NCBI RefSeq assembly: GCF_017571465.1
Contig: NZ_JAGETV010000002.1
Location: forward strand, 185,767-249,766
Length of the DNA stretch: 64,000 nt
Source: Thiomicrorhabdus marina
GTDB lineage: Bacteria > Pseudomonadota > Gammaproteobacteria > Thiomicrospirales > Thiomicrospiraceae
Direction of reading: 5' to 3'
Shown: piece by piece, positions 19,198-28,036 of the stretch
Layout of the letters: every line of letters starts with the position of its first letter
Numbering within the stretch: the first letter of the stretch is position 1
The notes under the pieces: model-generated
Database searches by the model: none
The model's input: the letters and a program-made list of their open reading frames with translations, nothing else
What the model was told of the DNA's origin: nothing
Translations under genes and position numbers: made by a program

Positions 19198-19839
19198 TTA
19201 TTTATCATTGATACGCTGTGGTGGCGCATAAACCACGCCAGATTTAATCATATGAAAAATTTGCTCGGCAAGATAATCAACATCTTGATGCAGCGCTTGC
19301 GCACCCGGAAGATACTGACGCATGGCACCAAGTTGAAAATGGAACAACAATAACCCCATCACTGAAGTGATCGCAAAGTGCGAATCGGTCTGCAATGAAT
19401 TCGGTTGAATCTGCTGGAGAATTTCTTGCAATTGCAAACAAGACTGTGCCATTACCTCTTCAGCCAGAAACTGCATTCTTTCAGGATCATTTTGTAATAA
19501 TTCGCGCCATAGTAATTGGCGAAAAACATGATCGGAGGAAATTTTTCGGGCACTAAGCAAAATCACTTGGTGCAATTTTTCCTCCGCAGCCATTTGAGTA
19601 ACAAACACTTCCGCTATCTCGGCATTTTGCTGCGCGAATACTGCTTGTAGCACTGCCTGGTATAGACTCTGTTTGTCGCTAAAATGATGATAAAGTGAGG
19701 GAGCTTTAATATCGCAAGCCTTGGCGATATCACGCATCGAGATTAGATCGTAACCTTGATCGGCAAATAAACGCGCCGCCTGTTCAACAATGCGGCGCGC
19801 GGTCGGTTTTAATTGGGTACTGTTTCCCGAACTATTCAA
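19198..19839 (-). CDS. TetR/AcrR family transcriptional regulator
   Basis: Dimeric repressor-type protein of 213 residues. The N-terminal helix-turn-helix is clear: RRIVEQAARLFADQGYDLIS, MRDIAKACDIKAPSLYHHFSDKQSLYQAVL (about residues 14-62); the rest is the variable all-helical ligand domain. It starts at TTG 19839 with AGGA 7 nt upstream, inside the end of the metallo-hydrolase gene (8-bp overlap), so the two are one operon and the regulator probably controls this operon. Ligand unknown. Confidence 0.88.
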   Translation of the reverse strand: MNSSGNSTQLKPTARRIVEQAARLFADQGYDLISMRDIAKACDIKAPSLYHHFSDKQSLYQAVLQAVFAQQNAEIAEVFVTQMAAEEKLHQVILLSARKISSDHVFRQLLWRELLQNDPERMQFLAEEVMAQSCLQLQEILQQIQPNSLQTDSHFAITSVMGLLLFHFQLGAMRQYLPGAQALHQDVDYLAEQIFHMIKSGVVYAPPQRINDK

Positions 19840-20992
19840 AACTCATTCCTAAATCGCCGCCGGTCAGCTCTTTATAGATATGCACGGTATTGTGTTCGTG
19901 CGTCTGCTGAAATACCGGACGGTCTTTGTACATTGATTGGTCAATAGAGCTCATATCTTCTTCTTTTTGACCGGCATCGATTTTCTTTTGCACCTCTTTA
20001 GTCAGATACTCCATGTATCCTAAGGTATCGCGAGTAATGGTTGCCATATCGGTCGGCGCACCGTGCCCAGGCACGACCACGACATCTTCCGGCATAGCCG
20101 CTTTCATCGCTTTGAAAGTATCGATCCAGTAACCAACATTGGTATAAGAGAAGAAGGCAAGCGAGCGTTTATTGTAGCCGACATCTCCGGTAAATAAGAG
20201 ATTACGACTCGGAATATAAGCGAGAGTTGACCCTGGAGTATGTCCTGGACCGAAATTCAGTAGCTCAACGGTCTCCCCCCCGCCTACATTGATCACCAAT
20301 TTATCATCAAATTCGGTAAATTTATCACTAACGTCTCGCGCATCTTGAGTAATCGCTTGCCCAACCGCACGTGCCCAGCTAGCTTTAATCTGCTGATAAC
20401 CATTGGCAAAATCACTATTTGCTTGACTATGCGAATACATATTGCGCACGCCGACATCATACCAATAACTCGCACCGAGATAGGCGTGCCCCTGTGAATT
20501 TTCTACCGCTAACCATTTAACCGGCTTATTGGTATGGCGCTTAATAATCTGATGAAAACTGTGAGCTACAGCAGGGTTTGGCCCTGCGTTAAAAACAAAA
20601 ACACCGTCTTCAAATTCGATCCATGACAAATTGTTATTTAACCCAAAATTACTCGGGTTATGCCAAATCAAGCTACCGACTACGGTGTAAACACCATCCA
20701 TAACTTTAGTCGGCTGCGGTAGGCTGACTTCTTTGCCAACATAACCTACACTGCGCACGGTTTTATTAACGTCCTGAACATAAGCATTAATCGAACCAGT
20801 CAAAGAACCATTCTCTTTGGCATAAACTTCAAAACCGGCTATATAAGGATCTTGGCTAGACGCTTGCACCGTTCCACTCATCGTTGTAGACATCAACAAC
20901 AAAGGCCAAGCCAACTTACTCAGGTAGTTCGACTTGCGACCACTTTTCGCTAACGAACAAAATGATTTAGCTTGATGATTTATTGCGGACAT
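19832..20992 (-). CDS. Exported MBL-fold hydrolase with altered metal motif
   Basis: A metallo-beta-lactamase-fold protein of 386 residues with an N-terminal export signal (basic stretch, then LAWPLLLMSTTMSGTVQA). The fold is shown by SWIEFEDGVFVFNAGP, FGPGHTPGSTLAYIP, LLFTGDVGY and VVVPGHGAP, which supply the later His, Asp and His ligands. The leading HxHxDH motif, however, reads SQGHAYLG: only one His remains and the Asp-His pair of the second metal site is gone. Strong Shine-Dalgarno GGAGGG before ATG. Substrate unknown. It is followed by a TetR regulator in the same operon. Confidence 0.8.
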   Translation of the reverse strand: MSAINHQAKSFCSLAKSGRKSNYLSKLAWPLLLMSTTMSGTVQASSQDPYIAGFEVYAKENGSLTGSINAYVQDVNKTVRSVGYVGKEVSLPQPTKVMDGVYTVVGSLIWHNPSNFGLNNNLSWIEFEDGVFVFNAGPNPAVAHSFHQIIKRHTNKPVKWLAVENSQGHAYLGASYWYDVGVRNMYSHSQANSDFANGYQQIKASWARAVGQAITQDARDVSDKFTEFDDKLVINVGGGETVELLNFGPGHTPGSTLAYIPSRNLLFTGDVGYNKRSLAFFSYTNVGYWIDTFKAMKAAMPEDVVVVPGHGAPTDMATITRDTLGYMEYLTKEVQKKIDAGQKEEDMSSIDQSMYKDRPVFQQTHEHNTVHIYKELTGGDLGMSFE

Positions 20993-21175
20993 AGGCCCTC
21001 CAGATTATGGACATTAAATTTAAATGACGTTGCGACTATCGATAAACAAACCGAAATTCTAACAACTGTTAGGCAGCTATCATAACAACTTATATCCATG
21101 GAAAAACCTGAAAAAATTTATACCAACTAAAATTATTTTTAAGACCCGACGATCTTTCCTTCAGGGTCTAAAAAC

Positions 21176-21212
21176 AAAAAGCCACTACTCAGAAAATCCA
21201 AGTAGTGGCTTA
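21176..21212 (-). terminator. Terminator after lapD
   Basis: On the minus strand GCCACTACT and AGTAGTGGC form a 9-bp stem followed by TTTTTG, about 25 bp after the lapD stop. Confidence 0.85.
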
Positions 21213-21233
21213 ATAGAAAAGTTTTTGGCGTGC

Positions 21234-23162
21234 TTAGTTACGCGTTTGAATCCCTGGACCTGTAGCCCCGTCTAAACCAATCCCTTCAAGATGATTCAGC
21301 TCACTAATGTCCTGTAAACCTTCCGCAATTAATTGCAGACCAATTGAGTGTCCTAATGTACAAGCGCCACGCACAAAGCCTTCGGTCTCCTGATTATTGC
21401 GAGTAATATTTTGAATCAATACCGCGTCAATCTTAATATAATCCAAGCCAACTTCCTGCAAATGCGAGATATTTCCGAAACCGGACCCAGCCTTGTCTAA
21501 ACCGACTTTACAACCAAGTGGCTTGACTAATCCACAGAACTCAACGAAATAATTTAAATTATCTAGAATAGCGCGCTCAGGCAATTCTAACCACAATCTA
21601 TCGGCATACTTGGACGCTTTTAGCATATCAACTAATATATCGCGCTGCTGCATATCCTTAAGGGTTTCAATCGACAAGTTAATAGCGATATCCTGCGGCT
21701 GATCTTGCTCTTGCGAAAGAATGAATTCCGCCAACGCTAAATCCAACTGCGGTAACAGATTTAATCGACGCGCCCAAGGTAAGAATTCCCCTGCCGATAA
21801 AATTTTGCCTTCCACTTGCAAACGCATCATTGCTTCCAGATGCAATAAACGATTTTTAATATCAACAACAGGGAACAGCTGCGCAATCACTTCTCCAGAA
21901 GAGATCGCACTCACTAGCATTTCGCGCCATTCATCGGCATTTTTCAATACCGATTTTTGTGCTTCGCTATCTTCAACAACCATATTAGTGCGTTTTTCAC
22001 TTTCCGCACTCACCAATAAACTATCAATCTTCTGGAACAGATTTGGTCGACTCGCATCACCTTTAAAAGAACACGCTGCCATTGGCAACACTACCGATAA
22101 TTGCGACTCATAATTTTTCAAATAAGTACTAATAAAGACTTCCAACGCCTTAGCAACCGAGCTCAAATCATCAATATTGGTTAAAATCACGGCAAAATCA
22201 CTGCCGTTTAAGCGGCCAAGCATCCCTTCGTCAAACTCTTTACTATGTTGTTTGATCGTATTGTCCATCTGCTCGGCAATCCCTTTTAGCAGCAAATCCG
22301 TTTTTTGGTGACCAAGAGTTTTATTGACAGTCAGCAAATCGGCAACTCGCAGTAGCAACATGCCGTTACACGTATTCTTATCTTCATCAGCAAGAATCGT
22401 TTCCAGCTTACTAATAAAGAAATCACGATTCGCCAAACCGGTCAGAGCATCATGCTGATTTTTATAGCGCATCTCTTCTAAACGACGGCTTTCATTCTCC
22501 AACATAGTACGCACTCGGTCGGACAAGGTATTCATGGCACGAACAAGACGGTTAAATTCAAGTGTTTTCGGTTCTTTCGAGGTAATAAACCTACGCCCGC
22601 CAATTGCCTCGGCTTGCTCGACCACATCTTCCAACGGACGCGTCAGAATTCGCAATACCCAAGTTCCCAAAGCGCCTAAAACCAATGCCGCCACCAGAAA
22701 CCATAAGAAGAACTGGCGAGTCGTTTCCCACAAGGATTCATAGGCAAAACGGTCGTCACTTTCGACAATCAAAGTGCCATACTGTTTCCAACCATCCTGT
22801 ACTTGAGCAACCCCCTTACCCGCTTTAATGTGCACCATTTTCTTAAACCAATTCGGCACATCCGCTTCAATATTATATTCATGCGTTTTAACTAAGCGCT
22901 CAGTCCCGTTTTGATCCAGCAGCTCTATTTTTTTATAGTTACCAGTATCAAACTGTGCTGCCACTAATAACTCGACCATAATTTCGTCTTTATCCATTTG
23001 TGACAGCATCAACGCTAAAGAGTTGGCGTTATCGCTATTTTTCAAACTCAATTGCTCAATATAGTAGCCTTTGGCGCTTAGGGTGCTAATGGAAAAACTG
23101 GCAAAAAACACCAGAACCATCAATCCGACAATCGCAATCCATAACTGTTTAACCAAAGACAT
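21234..23162 (-). CDS. lapD: LapD-type c-di-GMP receptor
   Basis: Inner-membrane c-di-GMP receptor that holds or releases the periplasmic protease LapG and so controls retention of a surface adhesin. In order: TM1 (about 7-25), a LapD/MoxY periplasmic domain with YNIEADVPNWFKKMV and GWKQYGTLIVESD, TM2 (about 150-172), HAMP, GGDEF domain and EAL domain. Both output domains are degenerate: the GGDEF motif reads RLNGSDF and the DDFGTG loop of EAL reads LDKAGSG, as expected for a receptor, not an enzyme. At 642 residues it is full length. It follows lapG by 77 bp with AAGGAG before the ATG. Confidence 0.93.
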   Translation of the reverse strand: MSLVKQLWIAIVGLMVLVFFASFSISTLSAKGYYIEQLSLKNSDNANSLALMLSQMDKDEIMVELLVAAQFDTGNYKKIELLDQNGTERLVKTHEYNIEADVPNWFKKMVHIKAGKGVAQVQDGWKQYGTLIVESDDRFAYESLWETTRQFFLWFLVAALVLGALGTWVLRILTRPLEDVVEQAEAIGGRRFITSKEPKTLEFNRLVRAMNTLSDRVRTMLENESRRLEEMRYKNQHDALTGLANRDFFISKLETILADEDKNTCNGMLLLRVADLLTVNKTLGHQKTDLLLKGIAEQMDNTIKQHSKEFDEGMLGRLNGSDFAVILTNIDDLSSVAKALEVFISTYLKNYESQLSVVLPMAACSFKGDASRPNLFQKIDSLLVSAESEKRTNMVVEDSEAQKSVLKNADEWREMLVSAISSGEVIAQLFPVVDIKNRLLHLEAMMRLQVEGKILSAGEFLPWARRLNLLPQLDLALAEFILSQEQDQPQDIAINLSIETLKDMQQRDILVDMLKASKYADRLWLELPERAILDNLNYFVEFCGLVKPLGCKVGLDKAGSGFGNISHLQEVGLDYIKIDAVLIQNITRNNQETEGFVRGACTLGHSIGLQLIAEGLQDISELNHLEGIGLDGATGPGIQTRN

Positions 23163-23239
23163 AACCTACTCCTTTGTGACCGACGAGGTTATTTGAAAAA
23201 GAAAATGACGTTTATTATTAGCAATCGTCCGACAAATAA

Positions 23240-23950
23240 TCATAAGGTGATCCCTTCGCTTTTCAGCTTCGAAACAACCTGCTGCCAACGCGACAGGCGT
23301 GCCATTGGATCTGAGTTGGTCGCTTTAGAAAGCCCTGCCCAAAGCCCTCGGCTGTTAAAGCTGAAAACCGGTTTCAAATCATTACGCTGACTGGCGGGTT
23401 TCACTTCAGAAATCAAATTATCCAAAATCAACGGCATCGAATCTGGTGTTGGATAATAACCTAACACCATATGCGCCTCAGTACGGCCTCGATTAAACGC
23501 TTTAACATAAATCATACGCAGATGCTTATCTTCCACGCCCGCCAAACGCAAAGTGACATATTTAGCAATGGCATAGTCTTCACAATCTCCGACACCTTTG
23601 CCAAAAGTTTCGACAAGTGACGACCAATGATCTTTTACCCGGTTATTAGTCATATCAGATTGGTAGCGGACTGCCATATTGATAAAGTTATTCACTTCTT
23701 GTAGCTTTTGCTGATCTGGCAGCGGCTTAACCCGCTCCATAGTGGTTTGCCAAGTTTTGGCTAGACGCGAGCGTTGTTCGCCATATTCCGAGTAAATTGA
23801 CTGATAAAAGCGATTGAAATCGAGAGTCGCTTGGCTAACGGCATATCCGGCAATGCCCAATAGCAAAATTAAGCTTAATAGAATCTTATACTGCGAACGC
23901 AAAATCGCCCCCGATATCTTAGAAGGAGCAGAAAAGAGTGGCTTAGCCAT
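23240..23950 (-). CDS. lapG: LapG-type periplasmic cysteine protease
   Basis: Transglutaminase-like cysteine protease (BTLCP family) that clips the N-terminus of a LapA-type adhesin and frees cells from biofilm when c-di-GMP is low. The catalytic triad is visible: Cys in GVGDCEDYAIAKY (about residue 126), His in EAHMVLGYY (about 162) and Asp in LILDNLISE (about 178). An N-terminal hydrophobic segment (ILLSLILLLGIAGYAVSQA) serves as signal or anchor. The 236-residue length is normal. First gene of the lapG-lapD unit; GGAG precedes the ATG. Confidence 0.94.
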   Translation of the reverse strand: MAKPLFSAPSKISGAILRSQYKILLSLILLLGIAGYAVSQATLDFNRFYQSIYSEYGEQRSRLAKTWQTTMERVKPLPDQQKLQEVNNFINMAVRYQSDMTNNRVKDHWSSLVETFGKGVGDCEDYAIAKYVTLRLAGVEDKHLRMIYVKAFNRGRTEAHMVLGYYPTPDSMPLILDNLISEVKPASQRNDLKPVFSFNSRGLWAGLSKATNSDPMARLSRWQQVVSKLKSEGITL

Positions 23951-24381
23951 AAAAACTCCGTCCAGCAGCTATTTTCAAGCGAAGGCCAACACGCAACGAT
24001 TGAAGAGAGACATTAATATATTGGGCATACACTTGTGCTCTATACTCAGCCAATTTCTCGCCCTCCATAACTATGCCATCAACTCAACCAAAACGCGATT
24101 TACACAACCGTTTTATACAGCTGTTACCTTACCAAAAGCAAAGATTTACACAAGATAAGAAAACCGCATTCACAAGCGGCAAATCAAGTTTTAGTGAAAA
24201 AAAGCGAGGAAAGTACAGAACACGTCCAAATTAGATTCAGGCGCAGAAAAACGTGTCTAGCAAACCGGACGTTTGCAGGCTTGTCCAAAGCAGGCAACAA
24301 CTTGATTGTTGTAGCCTCTTTTTCGTTCAAATCGCACTGAACAAGCTCCCCAATAACATTCGTGGGATGCTCAGCCTTTCT
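23951..24381. other. Intergenic region upstream of lapG
   Basis: About 430 bases with no convincing gene on either strand. Apart from the lapG ribosome site and presumed promoter, the only structure is a plus-strand terminator-like hairpin at 24292-24324 that no plus-strand gene accounts for. Confidence 0.55.
24292..24324 (+). terminator. Orphan terminator-like hairpin
   Basis: AGGCAACAAC and GTTGTAGCCT form a 10-bp stem with one mismatch around TTGATT, followed by CTTTTTC. It points rightward, with no plus-strand gene before it. Confidence 0.45.
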
Positions 24382-24864
24382 TTAGGACTTACGAAAATAA
24401 GTCATTTCGTAGCGAGTTCGGTCAATCACATCTGAGCAGATGTCACCATCCAAAGCATTGGCATTAAAACGAAAACGACCATCTTTGCGTTGTAGATAGT
24501 AACAGTGGTTCGATTCAATTTTCACCTGCATGTTTTCAGTATGAATTAACCCGGCTGCATCTCTATAGGTAATCTTGAAATGATATTGATTCGGCGTTAG
24601 CAACAATTTATCGCGAAAAACATAGCTGCCATTAATATAAATTTTTGGATAAAGTCGGCCAAAACTATCCGATAAATTCGTTGTCAAAGCGTACTGACTG
24701 GCCGGTCGATCTTTCTCAATGCTGCTGCTCGTTGAACAACCGCTCTGCAATAAAACGCTTAGCAACAAAAAACTCAAACCGGCAAGCAACAGCACTTGCG
24801 ACGACCATGCTTTACAAAGTACGCTTACGCGTCTAAAAAATTCCCATGATTGAATGCTCGCCAT
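24382..24864 (-). CDS. Putative lipoprotein of unknown function
   Basis: No family recognised. From ATG 24864 (AAAGGA about 10 nt upstream) the product has 160 residues: an unusually long basic lead, a hydrophobic stretch (LLLAGLSFLLLSVLL) and LLQSGCSTSSS, which resembles a lipobox although Gln at the -3 position is not ideal. The mature part looks beta-rich (YPKIYINGSYVFRDKLLL, YHFKITYRDAAG, MQVKIESNHCYYLQR) and ends with a Cys-containing segment GDICSDVIDRTRYEM. A small outer-membrane or periplasmic lipoprotein is the best guess. It is a single-gene unit between lapG and the CHAD gene, same strand. Confidence 0.6.
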   Translation of the reverse strand: MASIQSWEFFRRVSVLCKAWSSQVLLLAGLSFLLLSVLLQSGCSTSSSIEKDRPASQYALTTNLSDSFGRLYPKIYINGSYVFRDKLLLTPNQYHFKITYRDAAGLIHTENMQVKIESNHCYYLQRKDGRFRFNANALDGDICSDVIDRTRYEMTYFRKS

Positions 24865-25007
24865 CTTTTCTAAATCCTTTGTACCGAACTCAATCGGTGA
24901 AAACATTAATGGCGCAAATTCTACCAAAACGCACTCTCCAAAATAACCAAAAGCACGCCTGAATTCACTCTATTCAGTCATTTGACCGATAAGGCCGAAG
25001 CCATCAA

Positions 25008-25769
25008 TCAGAGCCTATTCAACTTTTTTCGCACCTTTGACAGAATCTGCTGTTGCTGAGACAGAAGATAAGCTTTAACGACACCTCTTTGTGTAGCATC
25101 TAGCTCGGTGTATTTGCCAATCATTTTCTCTGCCTGAGCATAATCATGAAATTCGCCAAGCTGCTTCTGCAAATATTTAAGTTGATCTAACAAAGACTGC
25201 TGTTCTGGAAAATAATGTTCTACCTGATAACGAATTCGTTTTACCTTCAAACGCTGTTTATGAATCTGACCGCTATCGTTATCGAGTAAACCGAGCTGTT
25301 TTTTGATTTTCTTAAAACGCGCTTTAATATCTTTAAGCCGGTCATGTAACGCCTCGCCAGCAGTCGGCGCAAACATGTGACTCATCACTTGATCATCACC
25401 GATGCAAGATTCAATTTCCGGCACCATTTCCATCTGCAAATCGTTTTTAAAATCGTCGTCCAAACGCCAACGAACATCCAATAGCTGTTCTTTAATCTCT
25501 GCCACTATCTCAGCATATTCCTCTGGAAACCCAGGCAATAATTCCAATAACAAAACATCCAAATCACGAATCTTATTACTGGCTTGAATAACGCGTTTGA
25601 CTCGCTGTTGGGAATAACCATCTTCAGGCAGTAGCGAAACAATCTGGCGTGCAGTTTGGCGCAATTTATGCAAACTCTTAGCCTGCGACTTTAATTTTGG
25701 CGGCGACTGCAAATAACTGTCACTTAACCGCAACACTTTGCCAATCGGTAAATCTTTTTCTTTACTCAT
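25008..25769 (-). CDS. CHAD domain protein
   Basis: All-helical protein of about 253 residues consisting of one CHAD domain. Conserved basic surface motifs are present: SLHKLRQTARQIVSLL (about residues 31-46), ASNKIRDLDVLL (about 63-74), KQRLKVKRIRYQVEHYF (about 172-188) and LQKQLGEFHDYAQA. CHAD domains bind polyphosphate through these Lys/Arg/His residues and occur in phosphate-granule proteins or next to triphosphate tunnel enzymes; no such partner is adjacent here. Two ATGs are possible (25775 and 25769); the second has GTGGA at good spacing. No signal or membrane helix. Confidence 0.87.
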   Translation of the reverse strand: MSKEKDLPIGKVLRLSDSYLQSPPKLKSQAKSLHKLRQTARQIVSLLPEDGYSQQRVKRVIQASNKIRDLDVLLLELLPGFPEEYAEIVAEIKEQLLDVRWRLDDDFKNDLQMEMVPEIESCIGDDQVMSHMFAPTAGEALHDRLKDIKARFKKIKKQLGLLDNDSGQIHKQRLKVKRIRYQVEHYFPEQQSLLDQLKYLQKQLGEFHDYAQAEKMIGKYTELDATQRGVVKAYLLSQQQQILSKVRKKLNRL

Positions 25770-25955
25770 CGTCATCCACTCATCTATCCATACTCAATAA
25801 TGTGCGAATAGTGCCATAGAGTCTCGCTTCGGATTTGACAGGCTGATGACAAGCTTAAGACATTTTTATAACAGTTCATCCGGCACCCTTTTGAAACATG
25901 TTACAATAACCAAAACCATCAAACCTATCTCATTTCAAATAATAAGGAAATTCAA

Positions 25956-26540
25956 GTGTTAAGTCACGGTGGCAAACGTAACGGAGCAGGGCGAAAAAAA
26001 GGCAGCGGTGCCTTTGGAGAAGCAACTAAGGTAGTACGTATCCCTGAGTCACAGGTTGATACTGTCAAGCTCTGGCTGCAAAATTACAAAGAGCAAGTCG
26101 GCGAAGCCAGTTTGGAAAATTTGGATGCCATTAGCGGAATGATGGAAGAAGCCGCGCAGTTACTTCCGCTCTATAGCCATAAAGTAGTGGCCGGCTTTCC
26201 CTCTCCTGCGGATGACTTTATCGAAGACCGTTTGGATTTAAATGAAAAACTGGCGCCAAACCACAGCAGTACTTTTCTTCTTAAGGTACAAGGCGAATCA
26301 ATGCGCGACGCCGGAATTTTTGACGGTGACATTTTAGTCGTTGATCGCAGCATCACGCCACGCCCGGGAAAAATTGTCATCGCCGCACTGGACGGAGAAT
26401 TAACCGTCAAACGTTTAGACATTCGTAACGACGGCACCTATCTTTTACCGGAAAATCCCGATTATCCCGACATTAAAGTCGGCGCCGAAAGCGAAATGGT
26501 CATTTGGGGTGTGGTTACCTCATGTATCCACCAGTTCTAA
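25956..26540 (+). CDS. UmuD-like S24-family self-cleaving protein (orphan)
   Basis: Resembles UmuD, the RecA-activated subunit of DNA polymerase V. Cleavage site VVAGFPSPADDF (Ala-Gly near residue 77), catalytic Ser in VQGESMRDAGI (about 113) and catalytic Lys in GELTVKRLD (about 150) are all present. It differs from E. coli UmuD (139 residues) by an N-terminal extension of roughly 55 residues beginning GGKRNGAGRKKGSGAFGE, a basic Gly-rich segment seen in other S24 proteins and possibly DNA-binding. The start is GTG with AAGGAAA upstream. No umuC follows and no clear LexA box was seen, so it may act with a distant polymerase or as a regulator. Confidence 0.8.
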   Translation: MLSHGGKRNGAGRKKGSGAFGEATKVVRIPESQVDTVKLWLQNYKEQVGEASLENLDAISGMMEEAAQLLPLYSHKVVAGFPSPADDFIEDRLDLNEKLAPNHSSTFLLKVQGESMRDAGIFDGDILVVDRSITPRPGKIVIAALDGELTVKRLDIRNDGTYLLPENPDYPDIKVGAESEMVIWGVVTSCIHQF

Positions 26541-26802
26541 CGTCTCACCTAAAAAACTGAAGTTGGCTACCTAACTCTTAGATGGCCAACTCCTTTGAGC
26601 CAACATTCACAACAGAATATCAATTAATTTCTACGGCAGAATCAACACAAAAACTGTGAAGAAACTTGATTACAAATAGCTGTAGTCAAAACCATACCTG
26701 CAAAATCCCATTTCATAATTTCCAGCTGTTTACACTCGAAAGAATACGTACTATTATCATAAAGAGCATTTACTCTACAACCCATAAAGAGTGCACGACC
26801 GA

Positions 26803-27897
26803 ATGACCCCTTCCAGTTCTGAAAAACCACTTATCCTCTGTGTAGATGACGAGCCTCTCAACTTAAAACTTCTAGTTGACCTCCTTAGCGCTCGTTTCAA
26901 TACGCGCATTGCTACCAATGGCGAAAAAGCTCTACAAGTCGTCGAGCAACAGCAACCCGACTTGATTCTTCTAGATGTAATGATGCCCGTTATGGACGGC
27001 TTTGAAACCTGTAAAAATATCCGTAAGACTCTCGACAAACAAGACCTACCGATTCTGTTTATTACTGCTAAAAATCAGCCGCAAGATGAAGAATATGCTT
27101 TACAAATTGGTGGCAACGATTTTATTTCCAAACCGATTAACCCTGGCGTATTACAGGCGCGAATCGACACCCAGCTCAAACTCAAATACGCGCAAAAGAA
27201 AATCCAACAACGTGCTGAGAGTCTTGAACAAGAAGTAAGTCAGCGTCTTAGTGAAATCAATAAACTACAAGATAGCACCGTCTTTGTTATGACTTCTTTG
27301 GCAGAGTTTCGTGACGAATGCACCGGCAATCATATTCGCCGCACTCAATATTATGTACAAGCGCTAGCAAAAGCTTTGGCGAAAAATCCCGAGTTCACCA
27401 GCCGACTAGATGATCAAAACATTGAAGTGATCACCAAATCGGCACCTTTGCATGATATTGGTAAAATTGCGATTCCAGATGACATTCTGCTCAAACCCGG
27501 AAAACTCACTACCGAAGAGTTCAGTATCATGCAAACCCACGCCGAGAAAGGCTACAAAATCTTGCAGGAAGCGGCCTGCTCGATGGGCGAAAAAGGCCTG
27601 TTTCTGGAGGTAGCACAAGAAATAGCCTATTACCACCATGAAAAATGGAATGGTTCCGGTTACCCAAATGGGATTGCCGGCGAAGAAATCCCTCTTTCAG
27701 CTCGAATTATGGCTGTAGCGGATGTGTATGATGCGTTAACCAGCGAGCGCCCGTACAAAAAAGCCTTTAGCCAAGAGAAAGCTCTAGAAATTATGTTTGA
27801 AGGAGCCGGCACACACTTCCAAGAAGTTATTTTACAAACCTTTGCCGAGATAAAAGATCAGCTAAAAATGATTGCCGAAGCCAACCCTGACCAATAA
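26803..27897 (+). CDS. Response regulator with HD-GYP c-di-GMP phosphodiesterase domain
   Basis: RpfG-like two-domain protein that likely degrades c-di-GMP when phosphorylated. The receiver domain (about residues 9-125) has the acidic pocket CVDDEP, phospho-Asp in LILLDVMMPVMDGFE and the conserved Lys in FISKPINPG. A short coiled coil (about 125-158) leads to the HD-GYP domain with HDIGKIAIPDDILLKPGKL, YYHHEKWNGSGYPNG (the GYP motif) and ADVYDALTSERPYK. All metal ligands appear intact. No histidine kinase is adjacent. The start may be GTG 26791 or ATG 26803; I list the ATG. Confidence 0.92.
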   Translation: MTPSSSEKPLILCVDDEPLNLKLLVDLLSARFNTRIATNGEKALQVVEQQQPDLILLDVMMPVMDGFETCKNIRKTLDKQDLPILFITAKNQPQDEEYALQIGGNDFISKPINPGVLQARIDTQLKLKYAQKKIQQRAESLEQEVSQRLSEINKLQDSTVFVMTSLAEFRDECTGNHIRRTQYYVQALAKALAKNPEFTSRLDDQNIEVITKSAPLHDIGKIAIPDDILLKPGKLTTEEFSIMQTHAEKGYKILQEAACSMGEKGLFLEVAQEIAYYHHEKWNGSGYPNGIAGEEIPLSARIMAVADVYDALTSERPYKKAFSQEKALEIMFEGAGTHFQEVILQTFAEIKDQLKMIAEANPDQ

Positions 27898-28036
27898 AAA
27901 AGCACACTTTGCTTTAACTTGGTGCAAATAATGACGGTATTTTGCTTTTTTAAAATTGTTCATTTAAATTCAATATTTATTGGTTAGAATGAGGTCAAAA
28001 CCCAAATTATGAATTAAATAGATTTAGAGTGAATAA

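Noticed and set aside
19174..19230. 18-codon plus-strand frame with a strong AAGGA site (MTYKHTYLYLSLIRCGGA)
   Set aside because: Too short, overlaps the end of the TetR gene and has no other support.
21142..21170. AGACCC ... GGGTCT inverted repeat as a second terminator after lapD
   Set aside because: Short stem with a long loop and no proper T-run; the 21176-21212 hairpin already serves as terminator.
24253..24435. 60-codon plus frame upstream of the lipoprotein gene end
   Set aside because: Runs through the terminator-like hairpin and into the antisense of the lipoprotein gene; no ribosome site.
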